Positions 43,454 to 56,200 of a stretch of DNA of 64,000 nucleotides are shown here, in pieces; position 1 is the first letter of the stretch, and each line of letters opens with the position of its first letter. This stretch comes from Posidonia oceanica (Eukaryota; Streptophyta; Magnoliopsida; Alismatales; Posidoniaceae). The notes beneath the pieces were generated by a model. It worked only from the letters and a program-made list of their open reading frames with translations, was not told where the DNA came from and did not search any database. The DNA lies in the NCBI GenBank assembly GCA_037176725.1, contig JAZBRS010000074.1, forward strand, positions 60,330,001 through 60,394,000. Reading direction: 5' to 3'. The position numbers and the translations under genes are program-made.

Positions 43454-46312
43454 TGTAGTAATCCCGATCGGAATCAGGCTCACTATTAGCGGCGATTGGA
43501 TCCGAGGAAGAGGCTCAACTCGAAAACACTTAAAATCGAGGAGAAAAGGGAAAGATAAGACAAATCAGAGTCGCCACCATGTCTATTAACGGAAGACAAG
43601 GAAAACCGGGGGAAATGCACGAATTAACACGCAAAACCAAGCAAGAAATGCAAAGCAAAGCAATGCAAAGGGAAACAAATGCAAATACATGCAAATGAAA
43701 TGACTCTAGCCTAGGATAAGGGCAGTATGGTCATTGCGGGCCAGAAGACAGGGCAAGGACTCCTGTTACGCGCGGGGAAGGTGTTAGGCACCCCCGACAC
43801 GCCCGAGAATCGGTCTTTCTAGGCTTACGCTCGCATACGCAGGGAAATGCAGGTTTGAATGCCTAAATGCCAATGAATGCCTGAATGAATGCTCATACGT
43901 GTGCTCTAAGTGAGAAAATGCAAAGCAGGGAAGTAAACGTGCTCTCTAAGTGCTCTGTCGCGCTGTCTGTGTTCCGAACCAGGCGAAACCTAGCTCGCGA
44001 GAACTCTAGGCAGTAAGCATCACAGCCCTATATGCAAATGCAGGCGAAAAAGCGAAACAGCGAGAAAACCATGCAATGCAATCGACATGCAAGGGAAAAC
44101 GGCGTAAAACACGCAAAACTAGACGAGAAAAGAGCAAGGTACGCAGAACGGAGCAAAAGAACAAAATCGGCACGTAAAACGAGCGAGAAAGCAAGGCAGC
44201 ACGCAAAACGAGTCAAGGAAGCAAAGAGGCACGCAAAACAGTGCAAAAGCGAGAGCGGGCACGCAAAACGGTGCCAAAACAGCGAAGCAAAAACCTTAGA
44301 AAAGCCATGCGAATGCAAGAATGCAGAAAAGATCAGAAGAGGCCAAAGGGGAGGCAAAACAACGTGTGTGTAAGAACAGACGTCGTTTAGGACCGCTCAG
44401 AGTAGGTGTGAAGACCTATGGAGGGGAGAGTGTGCAGACGGAGGGATTACCACCTCTTTGCGACCATTTCCCGCTAAACCGTTCCACGGTGTGTCTCGCA
44501 TGCTGCCCAAAGCTCGCGATGCGATCGGATCGTGGAAAAGGGGGAAGAAAGTCACATTAAGTGGTAAATCCAGGGAAAACACAACACAAAACACTCAGGA
44601 ATACACGAAACGGGGATTGGAAGATACAAGCGGAAAGGGGAGACCCTATTCTACATGCTCAAAGAAACAGAAAGCGAAAACAAGGAAAACTTGTGCAAAT
44701 GGCATGCAAATGGATGCAATGCAGGGGTTCAGGAGGGCATACCTGGAAATCCTGGAGTCTGATCTGAAATCTGCTTGGTCCATGCTGAAGAGCGCTTTGC
44801 TGCGGTCGCCTGGGCAACTCGCTTGAGAAGATCCAACGGCCGGATTGGAAGATATCGCAGCTTCAGGGCAGAAAGGGCGTTTAGAGAGCACGTTTACTTC
44901 CTTGCTTTGCTTCTTCCCACTTAGAGCACACCTTGAGCATTCATTCAGGCATTTATAGGCACATGGGCATTCAATCCTGCATTTCCCTGCGTATGCGAGC
45001 GTAAGCCTAGAAAGACCGATTCTCGGGCGTGTCGGGGGTGCCTAACACCTTCCCCGCGCGTAACAGGAGTCCTTACCCTGTCTTTTGGCCCGCAATGACC
45101 GTACTGCCCTTATCCTAGGCTAGAGTCATCTCATTTGCATTTGTTTGCATTTGTTTTCCTTTGCATTGCTTTGCTTTGCATTTCTTGCTTGGTTTTGCGT
45201 GTTAATCCACGCATTACCCCGGTTTTCCTCGTCTTCCGTTAATAGACGTGGTGGCGACTCTGATTTGTCTTATCTTTCCTTTTTCTCCTCGATTTCAAGT
45301 GTTTTCGAGTTGAGCCTCTTCCTCGGATCTCAATCGCCGCTATATTAGCGAGCCTGGTTCCGATCGGGATCGCTACACCGCGTGCCTGCTCTTGTTTTGG
45401 CACCGTTTTGCGTGCCCATCTGTTTTCTTGCCTTATTTTGCGTGCTGTCTTGCTTTCTCGCTTGTTTTGCGTGCCGTTTTTATTCTTTCGCTCCATTTTG
45501 CGTGCCATTCTGTTTTCTCGTCTCGTTTTGCGTGCCTTCCTGCTCTCTTGTCTTGTTTTGCGTGCTTTCTTGCTTTCTCGCTTGTTTTGTGTGCCGGTTT
45601 CGCTCTTTTGCATTGTTTTGCGTGCGTCGCTCTTTTCTCGCCTCGTTTTGCGTGTTTTGCGCCGTTTTCCCTTGCATGTCGATTGCATTGCATGGTTTCC
45701 CCGTCGTTTTGCTTTCTTGCCTGCATTTGCATATAGGGCTGTGATGCTTACTGCCTGGAGTTCTCACGAGCTAGGCTTCGCCTAATTCGGAACACAGACA
45801 GCGCAGCTGAGCACTTAGAGAGCACGTTTACTTCCTTGCTTTGTTTCTCCCCACTTAGAGCACACCTTGAGCATTCATTCAGGCATTTATAGGCACATAG
45901 GCATTCAATCCTGCATTTCCCTGCGTATGCGAGCGTAAGCCTAGAAAGACCGATTTTCGGGCGTGTCGGGGGTGCCTAACACCTTCCCCGCGCGTAACAG
46001 GAGTCCTTACCCTGTCTTCTGGCCCGCAATGACCATACTGCCCTTATCCTAGGCTAGAGTCATCTCATTTGCATTTGTTTGCATTTGTTTTCCTTTGCAT
46101 TGCTTTGCTTTGCATTTCTTGCTTGGTTTTGCGCGTTAATTCACGCATTACCCCGGTTTTCCTCGTCTTCCGTTAATAGACGTGGTGGCAACCCTGATTT
46201 GTCTTATCTTTCCTTTTTCTCCTCGATTTCAAGTGTTTTCGAGTTGAGCCTCTTCCTTGGATCTCAATCGCCGCTATATATAGCGAGCCTGGTTCCGATC
46301 GGGATCGCTACA
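43454..46312. mobile_element. Rearranged head-to-head LTR fragments
   Basis: 43454-44880 is the first 1.4 kb of an LTR in the same orientation as the other LTRs. 44881-45377 is the terminal 0.5 kb of an LTR in reverse, ending GGGATCGCTACA. 45378-46312 is another reversed fragment, from the minisatellite to the same terminus. Both outer borders are thus the same LTR end (TGTAG... and ...CTACA), and the two halves form a large inverted repeat. 44881-45377 and about 45817-46312 are direct repeats of each other. Satellite flanks both sides, but no target duplication is visible and about eight satellite bases are missing. Recombination between oppositely oriented copies with deletion would explain it. 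No genes. Confidence 0.85.
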
Positions 46313-49300
46313 ATAAGGCTTACACTTGTCATTCCTGATCTCTTCCTGGTCTTGATAGGGCTTGCACCGTTCATTCCTGGTGGTCAGGTCCTGATAAGGC
46401 TTGCACTTATCAATCCTGACCTCTTCCTAGTCATGACAGGGCTTGGACCAATCATTCCTGGTGGTCCGATCTTGATAAGGCATGCACTTATCATTCCTGA
46501 CCTCTTCCTGGTCTTGATAGGGCTTGCACCTATCAATCCTAGTGGACTGGTCTCAATAAGGCCAGCACTTATCATTCCTGACCAATTCCTGGTCTTGGCT
46601 GGGCTTGCACCTATCATTCCTGGCAGTCCGGTCTTCACAAGGCTTGCACATATCATTCCTGACCTCTTCCTGGTCTTGGTAGGGCTCACACCAATCAGTG
46701 CTGGCAGTCCGGTCATGACTAGGCTTGCACATATCATTCCTGACCTCTTCCTTGTCATGATAGGACTTGCACCAATCGTACCTAGCGGTCCGATCTTCAT
46801 AAGGCTTGCACTTATCATTCAAGATCACTTCCTGGTCTTGGTAGGGCTTGCACCATTCATTCCTGGCAGTCCAGTCATGATAAGGCTTGCACTTATCATT
46901 CCTGACCACGTCTTGGTCTAGGTAGGGCATGCACCAATCATTCCTCGCGGTCCAGTCTTGGTAGGGCTTGCACTTATTATTCCTGAACTCTTCCTGGTCT
47001 TGATATGGCTTGCACCTATCATTCCTGGCGATCCGATATTGATTCGGCTTGCACTTATCATTCAGACCTCATCCTGGTCTAGGTGGGGTTGCACCAATCA
47101 TTCCTGGCGTTCCGGTCATGATAAGGCTTGCACTTATCATTCCTGACCTCTCCCTGGTCATTGTAGGGCTTGCTTCTGTCATTCTAGGCGGTCCGGTAGT
47201 GATAAGGCTAGCACTTGTAATTCCTGACCTCTTCCATGTCTTGATAAGACTTGCACCTATCGTTCCTGGCGGTCCAGTCTTGATAAGGCTAGCACTTATC
47301 ATTCCTGACCTATTCCCGGTCTTCACAGGGCTTGCACGTATCATTCCTGGCTATCCGGTCAGGACAAGGCTTGCACTTATCTTTCTTGACCTCTTCCTGG
47401 TCTTGGTAGGGCTCACTCCTATCATTGCTGGCGGTCCGGTCATGATTAGGCTTGCACTTATCATGCCTGACCTCTTCCTAGTAATGATAGGGCTTGCACC
47501 TATCAATCCCGCCGGTCCGGTCATGACAACGCTTGCACTTATCATTCCTGACCTCTTCCTGGTCATGGTAGGGCATGCACCAGTCATTCCTGGCAGTCCA
47601 GTCTTGGTAAGGCTTGCACTTATCATTCCGGAACTCTTCTTGGTCATGTAAGGGCTTGCACCTATCATTCCTGGCGATCCGATCATGATAAGGCTTGCAC
47701 TTATCATTCAGACCTCTTCCTGGTCATGGTAGGGTTGCACCTATCATTCCTAGCGGTCCGGTAGTGATAAGGCTTGCACTTATCATTCCTGACCTCACCC
47801 TAGTCAATGTTGGGCTTGCATCTATCAGTACGGGCGGTCTGGTAGTGATAAGGCTTGCACTTGTAATTCCTGACCTCTTCCAGGTCTTGATAAGGATTGC
47901 TCCTATCGTTCCTGGCGGTATGGCCATGATAAGTCTCGCACTTATCAATACTGATCTCTTCCCGGTCTTGAAAAGGCTTGCACTTAACATTCCAGGCCTC
48001 TTCCGGGTCATGAACTGGCTTGCACTTATCATTCCTGAACGCTTCCTAGCCTCTTCTTGGTCTTGATAGGGTTTGCACCTATCATTCCTGGAGGTCCGGT
48101 CTTGATAGGGCTTGCACTTATCATTACTGACCTCTTCATGGTTTTGATAGGGCTTGCACCAATCATTCCGGGCGGTCCGGTCGTGACAAGCCTTGCACTT
48201 ATCCATCCCAACCTCTTCCTAGTCTTGGTAGGGCTTGCACCTATCATTCCTGGTGGTCTGGTCGTGATATGGCTCGTACTTATTAGTCCTGACCTCATCC
48301 TGGTCATGATAGGGTTTGCACCTATCATTCCCAGCGGTCTGGTCTTGATAAGGCTTGCACTTATCAATCCGGACATCTTCCTGCTCCTGATACGGCTAGC
48401 ACGTATCATTCTTGGCGGTCCAGTCATGATAAGGCTTGCACTTATCATTCCTGACCTCTTCCTGGACGTGATACAGCTTGCACCTACCATTCCTTGTGGT
48501 CCGGTCTTGATAAGGCTTGCACTTACCATTCTTGACCACATCCGAGTCTTGGAAGGGCTTGCACTTATCATTCTTGGCGGTCTGGTCTGGAGATGGCTTG
48601 CACTAATCATTCCTGCCCACTTCCTGGTCTTGGTAGGCCTTGCACCTATCATTCCTGGCGGTACGGTCCTGATAAGGCTTGCACTTAACTTTGCTGACCT
48701 CTTCCTGGTCGTGATAGGGCTTGCACCTGTCATTCTTGGCGGTCCTGTCTTGATAACGCATGCACTTATCATTCCTGACCTCTTCCAGGTCTCGATAAGG
48801 CTTGCACATATCATTCATGGCGGTCCGGTCTTGATTAGGCATGCACTTATCATTGCAGACCTATTTCTGGTCATGACAGGGCTTGCACCTATCATTCCTG
48901 GCGGTCTGGTCTTGATAAGGCTTGCACTTATCATTCTTGACCTCTCCTAGGTCATGGTAGGGCTTGCATCTATCATTCCCGACGGTCCGGTTGTGATAGG
49001 GCGTGCACTTATAAGTCCTGACCTCTTCCAGGTCTTGACAGGGCTTGCACCTATCATTCCAGGAGTTCTGTTCTTGATAAGGCTCACACTTATCATTCCT
49101 GACATCTTCCTGGTCTTAAAAGGGCTTGCACTTGTCATTCCAGGCCTCTTCCAGGTCTTGATAGGGCTTGCACCTATCATTCCTGGAGGTCTGACAGGAT
49201 AAGGCTCCCACATATCAATCTGGAGCTTTTCCTTATCATGATAAGGCTTGAACCTATCATTCCTGGCGGTCTGGTCTTGATAAGGCTTGCACTTAACATT

Positions 49301-52300
49301 CTTGACCTCTTCCTGGTCTTGATAGGGCATGCCCCTATCATTCCAGGCGGTCTGGTCCGGATAAGGCTTGCACTTATCATTCCTGACCTCTTCTAATTCA
49401 TGACCGGGCTCACACCTATCATTCCTGGTGGTCCGGTCTTGATAAGGCATGCACTTAACATTGCTAACCTCTTCCAGGTCTTGATAGGGCTTGCGCCTAT
49501 CATTCCTGGCGGTTCGATCTTGATAAGGCTAGCAGTTATCATTCCTGACCTATTCCTAGTCTTGACAGGGCTTGCACGTATCATTCCTGGCTGTCCGGTC
49601 AAGACAAGGCTTGCACTTATCATTCCTGACCTCTTCGCGGTCGTGATAGGGCTTGCACCTATCATTCTTGGCGGTCCGGTCCAGATAAGGCTTGCACTTA
49701 TCATTTATGACCTCTTCCTAGTCATGACAAGGCTTGCATCTATCAATCCTGTCATTTTGCTTGCACTTATCAATTCTGACCTCTTCCTAACCATCACAGG
49801 GCTTGCACCTATCATTCCTGGCAGTCCGGTCTTGATAACGCATGTACTTTTCATTCCTGACCTCTTCCTTGTCTTGATTGGGCTTGCACCTATCATTCCT
49901 AGCGGTCCGGTACTGATTAGGCTTGCACTTATCATTCCTGACCTATTCGTGGTCTTGACTGGGCTTGCACCTACCATTCCTGGCGGTCCAATCATGACTA
50001 GGCTTGCACTTATTGTTCTTGACCACTTCCTGGTCTAGGTAGGGCACACACCTATCATTGCTGGCAGTCCGGTCTTGATAAGGCTTGCACTTATCATTCC
50101 TGAGCTCTTCCTAGTCTTGATAGGGCTTGCACCTATCATACCTAGCGGTCCGGTCTTGATAAGGCTTGCACTTATCATTCCTGACCTCTTCCTGGACTTG
50201 GTAGGACTTGCACCAATCATTCCAGGCGATCCGGTCTTGATAAGGCTTGCACTTATCATTCCTGACCTCTTCCTGGACTTGGTAGGACTTTCACCAATCA
50301 TTCCAGGCGATCCAGTCATGATAAGGCGTGCACTTATCATTCCTGACCTCTTCCTGGTCTTGGTAGGGCATGAACCTATCATTCCCGGCGGTCCAGTCTT
50401 GGTAAGGCTAGCACTTATCATTACTGAACTCTTCTTGGTCTTGTTATGGCTTGCACCTATCATTCTTGGTGATCTGGATGGGATGAGGCTTGCACTTATC
50501 ATTCAGACCACATCCTGGTCATGGTAGGACTCGCACCTATCATTCCTGGCGGTCCGGTCGAGTTCAGGCTTGCACTTATCATTCCTGACCTCTCCCTGGT
50601 CATGGTAGGGCTTGCATCTATCTTTCCGGGCGGTCCGGTTGTGTTATGGCGTACACTTATCAGTCCTGACCTCTTCCAGGTCTTGATAGGGCTTGCACCT
50701 ATCATTCCTGGAGGTCTGGTCTTGGAAAGTCTCGCACTTATCATTCCTGACATCTTCCTGATTTTGAAATGGCTTGCACTTATCATTCCTGACAGGGCTT
50801 GCACCTATCATTCCCAGCGGTCCGGTCATGATTTTGCTTGCACATATCATTTCTGAACTCTTCCTAGTCATGACAGGGCTTGCGCCGATCATTCCTGGCG
50901 GTCTGGTCTTGATAACGCATGCACTTATCATTCCTGACCTCTTCCTTGTCTTGATAGGGCTTGCACCTATCACTCCTAGCGGTCCGGTCATGATTAGGCT
51001 TGCACTTATCATTCCTGACCTATTTATGGTCTTGACAGAGCTTGCACCTATCCTTCCTGGCAGTCCGGTCATGACAAGGCTTGCATTTTTCGTTCTTGAC
51101 CACTTCCTGGTCTAGGTAGGGATCACACCTATCACTGCTGGCGGTCCGGTCTTGATAAGGCTTGCGTATCATTCCTGACCTCTTCCTAGTCTTGATAGGG
51201 CTGGCACCTATCGTACTTGGTGGTGCGGTCCTGATAAGGCTTGCACTTATCATTCCTGACCTCTTCCTGGTCTTGGTAGGGCTTGCACCAATCATTCCAG
51301 GCGGTCCAGTCAAGATAATGCGTGCACTAATCATTCCTGACCTCTTCCTGGTCTTGGTAGGGCATGCACCAATCATTCCCGGCGGTCTAGTCTTGGTAAG
51401 GCTTGCACTTATCGTTACTGAGCTCCTCTTGGTCTTGTTATGGCTTGCACCTATCATTCCTGGCGATCCGGTTGGGATAAGGCTTGCACTTATCATTCAG
51501 ATCTCATCCTGGTCTTGGTAGGGCTTGCACCTTTCGTTCCTAGCGGTCCGGTCGAGATAAGGCTTGCACTTATCATTCCTGACCTCTCCCCGGTCATGGT
51601 AGGACTTGCATTTATCGTTCCGGGCGGTCTGGTTGTGATAAGGTGAGCACTTATCAGTCCTGACCTCTTCCAGCTCTTGATAGGGCTTGCACCTATCATT
51701 CCTGGAGTTCTGGTCTTGATAAGGCTCACACTTATCATTCCTGACATCTTCCTGGTCTTGAAAGGGCTTGCACTTATCATTCCAGGCCTCTTCCTGGTCA
51801 TGATAGGGCTTGCACCTATCAGTCCAAGCTGTCCGGTCTTGATAAGGCTTGCACTTATCATTCCTGAACTCTTCTTAGCCACTTCCTGGTCCAGATAGGG
51901 GTTGCACCTATCATTCCTGGCGGTCCGGTCTTGATTAGGCTTGCACTTATCATTCCTGACCTCTTCCTGGCCTCTTCCGGGTCTTGATTGGGCTTGGACC
52001 GATCATTCCTGGTGGTCCGGTCTTGATAAGGCTTGCACATATCTTTCCTGACCACTTCCTAGTCTTGGTAGGGCTTACACCAATCATTCCTAGCGGTCCG
52101 GTCTTGATACGGCTTGCACTTATCATTCCTGACCTCTTCCAAGTCTTGATTAGGTTTGCACGTATCGTTCCTGGCGGTCCGGTCTTGATAAGGCTTGCTC
52201 TTATCATTCCTGACATCTTCTTGGTCTTGGTAGGGCTTGCAGCTTTCATTACAGGCGGTCCGGTCTTGATAAGGCTTGCACTTATCATTCCTGACCTCTT

Positions 52301-53256
52301 CCTGCTCTTGGTAGGGCTTGCTCCACGCAGTCCAGGTCTTCCGGACTTGATAAGGCTTACACTTATCATTCCTGACCTTTTCCTGGACTTGATAGGGCTT
52401 GCACCTATCAGTCCTGGCGGGCCTATCTTGATAAGGCTTGCATATATCATTCCAGACCTCTTCTTGGTCAAGATAGGGCTAGCACCTCTCATTCTTGGCG
52501 GTCCGGTCTTGATTAGGCTTGCTCTTATCATTACTGACCACGTCCTGGCCTCTTCCTGGTCGGGATTGGGCTTGCAACTGTTAATCCGGGTGGTCTGATC
52601 TTGATAAGGCTTGCACATATCATTCCTGACCTCTTCCTGGTCATGATTGGGCTTACACCTATCTTTCCTGGCGGTCCGATCTCGATAAGGCATGCACATA
52701 TCATTCCTGACCTCTTCCTGGTCATGACAGGGCTAGCTCCTCTCATTCCTGTCGGTCCGGTCTTGATAAGGCTTGCACTTATCATTCCTGACCTCTTCCT
52801 GGTCATGGTTGGGCTTGCTCCAATCATTCCTGGCAGTCCGGTCTTGATATGGCTTGCACTTATCATTCCTTGCCTCTTCTGGGTCTTGATAGGGCGTGCA
52901 CCTATCATTCCATCCGGTCCGGTCTTGATATGGCTTGCACTTATCTTTCCTGACCTCTTCCAGCTCTTGATAGGGCTTGCACATATCATTCCAAGCGGTC
53001 CAATCTTGATAAGGCTTGCACTTATCAGTCCTGACCTCATTCTGGTCTTGATAGGGCTAGCACCTATCATTCCTGGCGGTCCGGTCTTGATGAGGCTTGC
53101 ACTTATCGTTCTGGACCTTTTCCTGCTCTTGATAGGGCTGGCACCTATCATTCCTGGTGGTCCGGTCTAGATAAGGCTTGCACTTATCATTTCTGACCAC
53201 TTCTTAGCCATTACAGGGCTTGCACCTATCATTCCAGGTGGTCCTGTCTTGATAAC
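46313..53256. repeat. 81-bp satellite array, right block
   Basis: About 6.9 kb of the same satellite, with the same variant units: ATTCAGACCTCATCCTGG types near 47063, 47705, 50502 and 51497, and the CTAGCCTCTTC or TTAGCCACTTC types near 48050 and 51880. Before the LTR fragments and the giant element arrived, this block, 34282-43453 and 1-735 were one array of at least 200 units. It ends at 53256, where the second element begins. Confidence 0.95.
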
Positions 53257-56200
53257 TGTAGTAATCCCAATCAGAATCAGGCTTTTTATTTGCGGCTAAG
53301 TCCGAGGAGGAGGGCTCAACTCGAAAATACCTAAGATAGAGGAGAAAAGATAAGAAAAAAAGAAGATAAGACAATTCAGAGTCGCTACCGTGTCTATTAT
53401 CGGGAGACAAGGAAAACCAAGGGAAATGCGTGGATTAACACGCAAAACCAAGCAAAAAATGTAATGCAAAGCAATGCAAAGGAAAACAAATGCAAAGGAG
53501 TGCAAATGAGATGACTCATGCCTAGGATAAGGGCAATATGGTCATTGTAGGCCAAAAGACTGGGCAAGGACTCCTGTTACGTGCGGGGAAGGTGTTAGGC
53601 ACCCCCGACACGCTCGAGAATCAGTCTTTCTAGGCTTATGCTCGCATACGCAGGGAAATGCAGATTTGAATGCCTAAATGCCAATGAATGCCTGAATGAA
53701 TGCTCATAGGTGTGCTCTAAGTGGTGGGATGCAATGCAGGAAAGTAAATGTGCAGTCTAAGTGCTCAGCAGCGCTGTCTGTGTTCCGAACTGGGCGAAAC
53801 CTGGCTCGTGAGAACTCCAGGCAGTAAGCATCACTGCCCTATATGCAAATGCAAGCGAAAAAGCAAAACGACAGTAAAACCAAGCAATGCAGGCGACATG
53901 CAAAGGAAAACGGCATAAAACACGCGAAACAATGCGAGAAACGAGAGCGGCACGCGAAACGGTGCAAGAAAATAAGATCGACACGCAAAACAGTGCGAGA
54001 AAGCAAAGCAGCACGCAAAACGGTGCAAGAAAATAAGATCGACACGCAAAACAGTGTGAGAAAGCAAAGCGGCAGGCAAAACGGTGCCAGAAAACGGAGC
54101 AGGCACACGAAACGGTGCCAAAAACAAAGTGGGCACGCAAGACGGTGCCAAAAAACTAAGCGGGCACGCGAAACGGCGCCAAAAACAGAGCGAGCACGCG
54201 AAACAGCACCAAAAGCAGAGCGGGCACGCAAAATGGTACAAAAGGAGAGGCGGGCATGCGAAACGGTGCCAAGGAAGAGGCGGGCACGCGAAACGGTGCC
54301 AAAAACAAAGCGGAATAGAACATCGACAAAGCCATGCAAATGCAAATGCAAAGAGAGAGGACAGGAGAAGCGAAAGGAGAAGCAAACAGTGCGTGTGTGA
54401 GAACAAACACTGTTTAAGGGCCACGCAGAGTAGGTGTGAAGTCCTACAATAGGGAAGATAAGCAAGTGGAAGGATCACCACCATTTTGTAACTGTTTCCC
54501 ACTAAACCGTCCCACGATATTTCTCGCACGCTGCCCAAAGCTCGTAGGGCGATCATATCGTTTAAAAGGGGGAAGAAAGTTGTAATTAGTGGCAAATCTA
54601 GGGGAAACACAACACAAAGCACTTGGGAATACGCAAAAAAAAGGGGAGCAGAGCTGATAGATAAGAAGAGGAAGTCCTATTCTACATGTTCGAGGAAACA
54701 GAAAGCGAAAACGATGCATGCAATGCAAATGGTGTGCAAATGAATGCTGTGCAGGGGTTCAGGAGGACTTACCTAGGAAATCTGAAGCCTGATCTGAGAT
54801 CTGCTTGGTCCATGCTGAAGAGTGCTCCGCCGGGGTCGTCCAGGTAGCTTGGTTGAGAAGATCCAACGGTCGGATCGGAAGATATCCCAGCTTCAAGGCA
54901 GAGGGGTCAGAACAGGAGAGAAGAATGGATCTAAGTGTAAAGGAAGTCCTAGGGGTGTGCAAAACAGGTCCTCTCCTGTGAATGGGAGCTAAGAGTGTTT
55001 AAGTGTGTGCAAGGAATGCTAAATGCAAGAATGTATGAATGCAATGCATGCAAAATGCAAGAAAAGACCTAAGGATGATTTTTCAGAAAATTGGGGACTT
55101 AAATGCAATTTTTGAATGAATAAGGGTCTAAATGCAAAGATTTTGAAAAGTTAGGAGTCTAAATGCAAGATTTTTGAAAACTTGGGGGTCTGAATGCAAT
55201 TTTGCAAGATGCAGGGTTTAAAATGCAATCTAATAAGGTAAACATGTATTGGAATAAGCTTTGCAATCAAACGAAGGACCTATATGCAATTTTAAAACAT
55301 GCAGGGGTTGAAATGCAATTTTTGTAAGAAAAATGCGAGCTAAATGCATGCTATGCATGATGCAGAGGACCTATGTGCAAAATCAGGAAACAAGGGCTAA
55401 GAATGCAATGCAGTAAATGAAGGAAGAAAACAGAATACTTGATAACAGATCAGAGGACCATGCTGCAAACAATGCAAAGATCAGGGCTTAACAGCAATTT
55501 AATAAGATAACAGCAAGCATTTAGATAGCATTTAACAACTAAAGGACCCAATTGCAAAAATAAAAACATGCTGGGGCTGACAGTAAAGCACAGCAAGCCA
55601 TGTTGAACTAAGAACGGACTGATATGCAAATACAACAACTTACTGGACTAGATCTAAAGAAATACAATTAGGACCACAACAGCAGAGGACCATCATGTAA
55701 TAAAAGAAACATGTAGGACTTAATTTAAAAGACAACTAAAGAAAATGAACTGCATATGGATGACAGTGCAAATAAGCAAGATTATAGGTTTTAACTGCAA
55801 TTCAATATGATTTTAAATCAGACTAAAAATGAGGCTTCAACTGAGTTGGACCAAGATGCAATATTAGAAACTTAATATGATAGCAATGCAATGTAAGGAA
55901 AATATGCTAAGTAAATGAAAAAATAAAAAGAAAACAGAAGAAGGCGTGCTTACAGGGGAGAAGGCCGGAGCTTCGCCGGTGACTTCTCTAGACCGATGAA
56001 GGAGGGGGCGACACGACGCAGGCGGGAAGTGGGGGAGTCCGGCATGGTGTGGCGGAGGCGGAGGAGGCCCGACGAGGCGTTGGCGGCGGCGGAGGCTCGC
56101 GGGAGCGCTACTGCGTTCGGAGCACCGGCGACCGGCATCGGAGAAGAAGAAGACTTCGACGAGGTCATGTGGGCGGCACAGGTGACGAAAAGCCTCGGGG

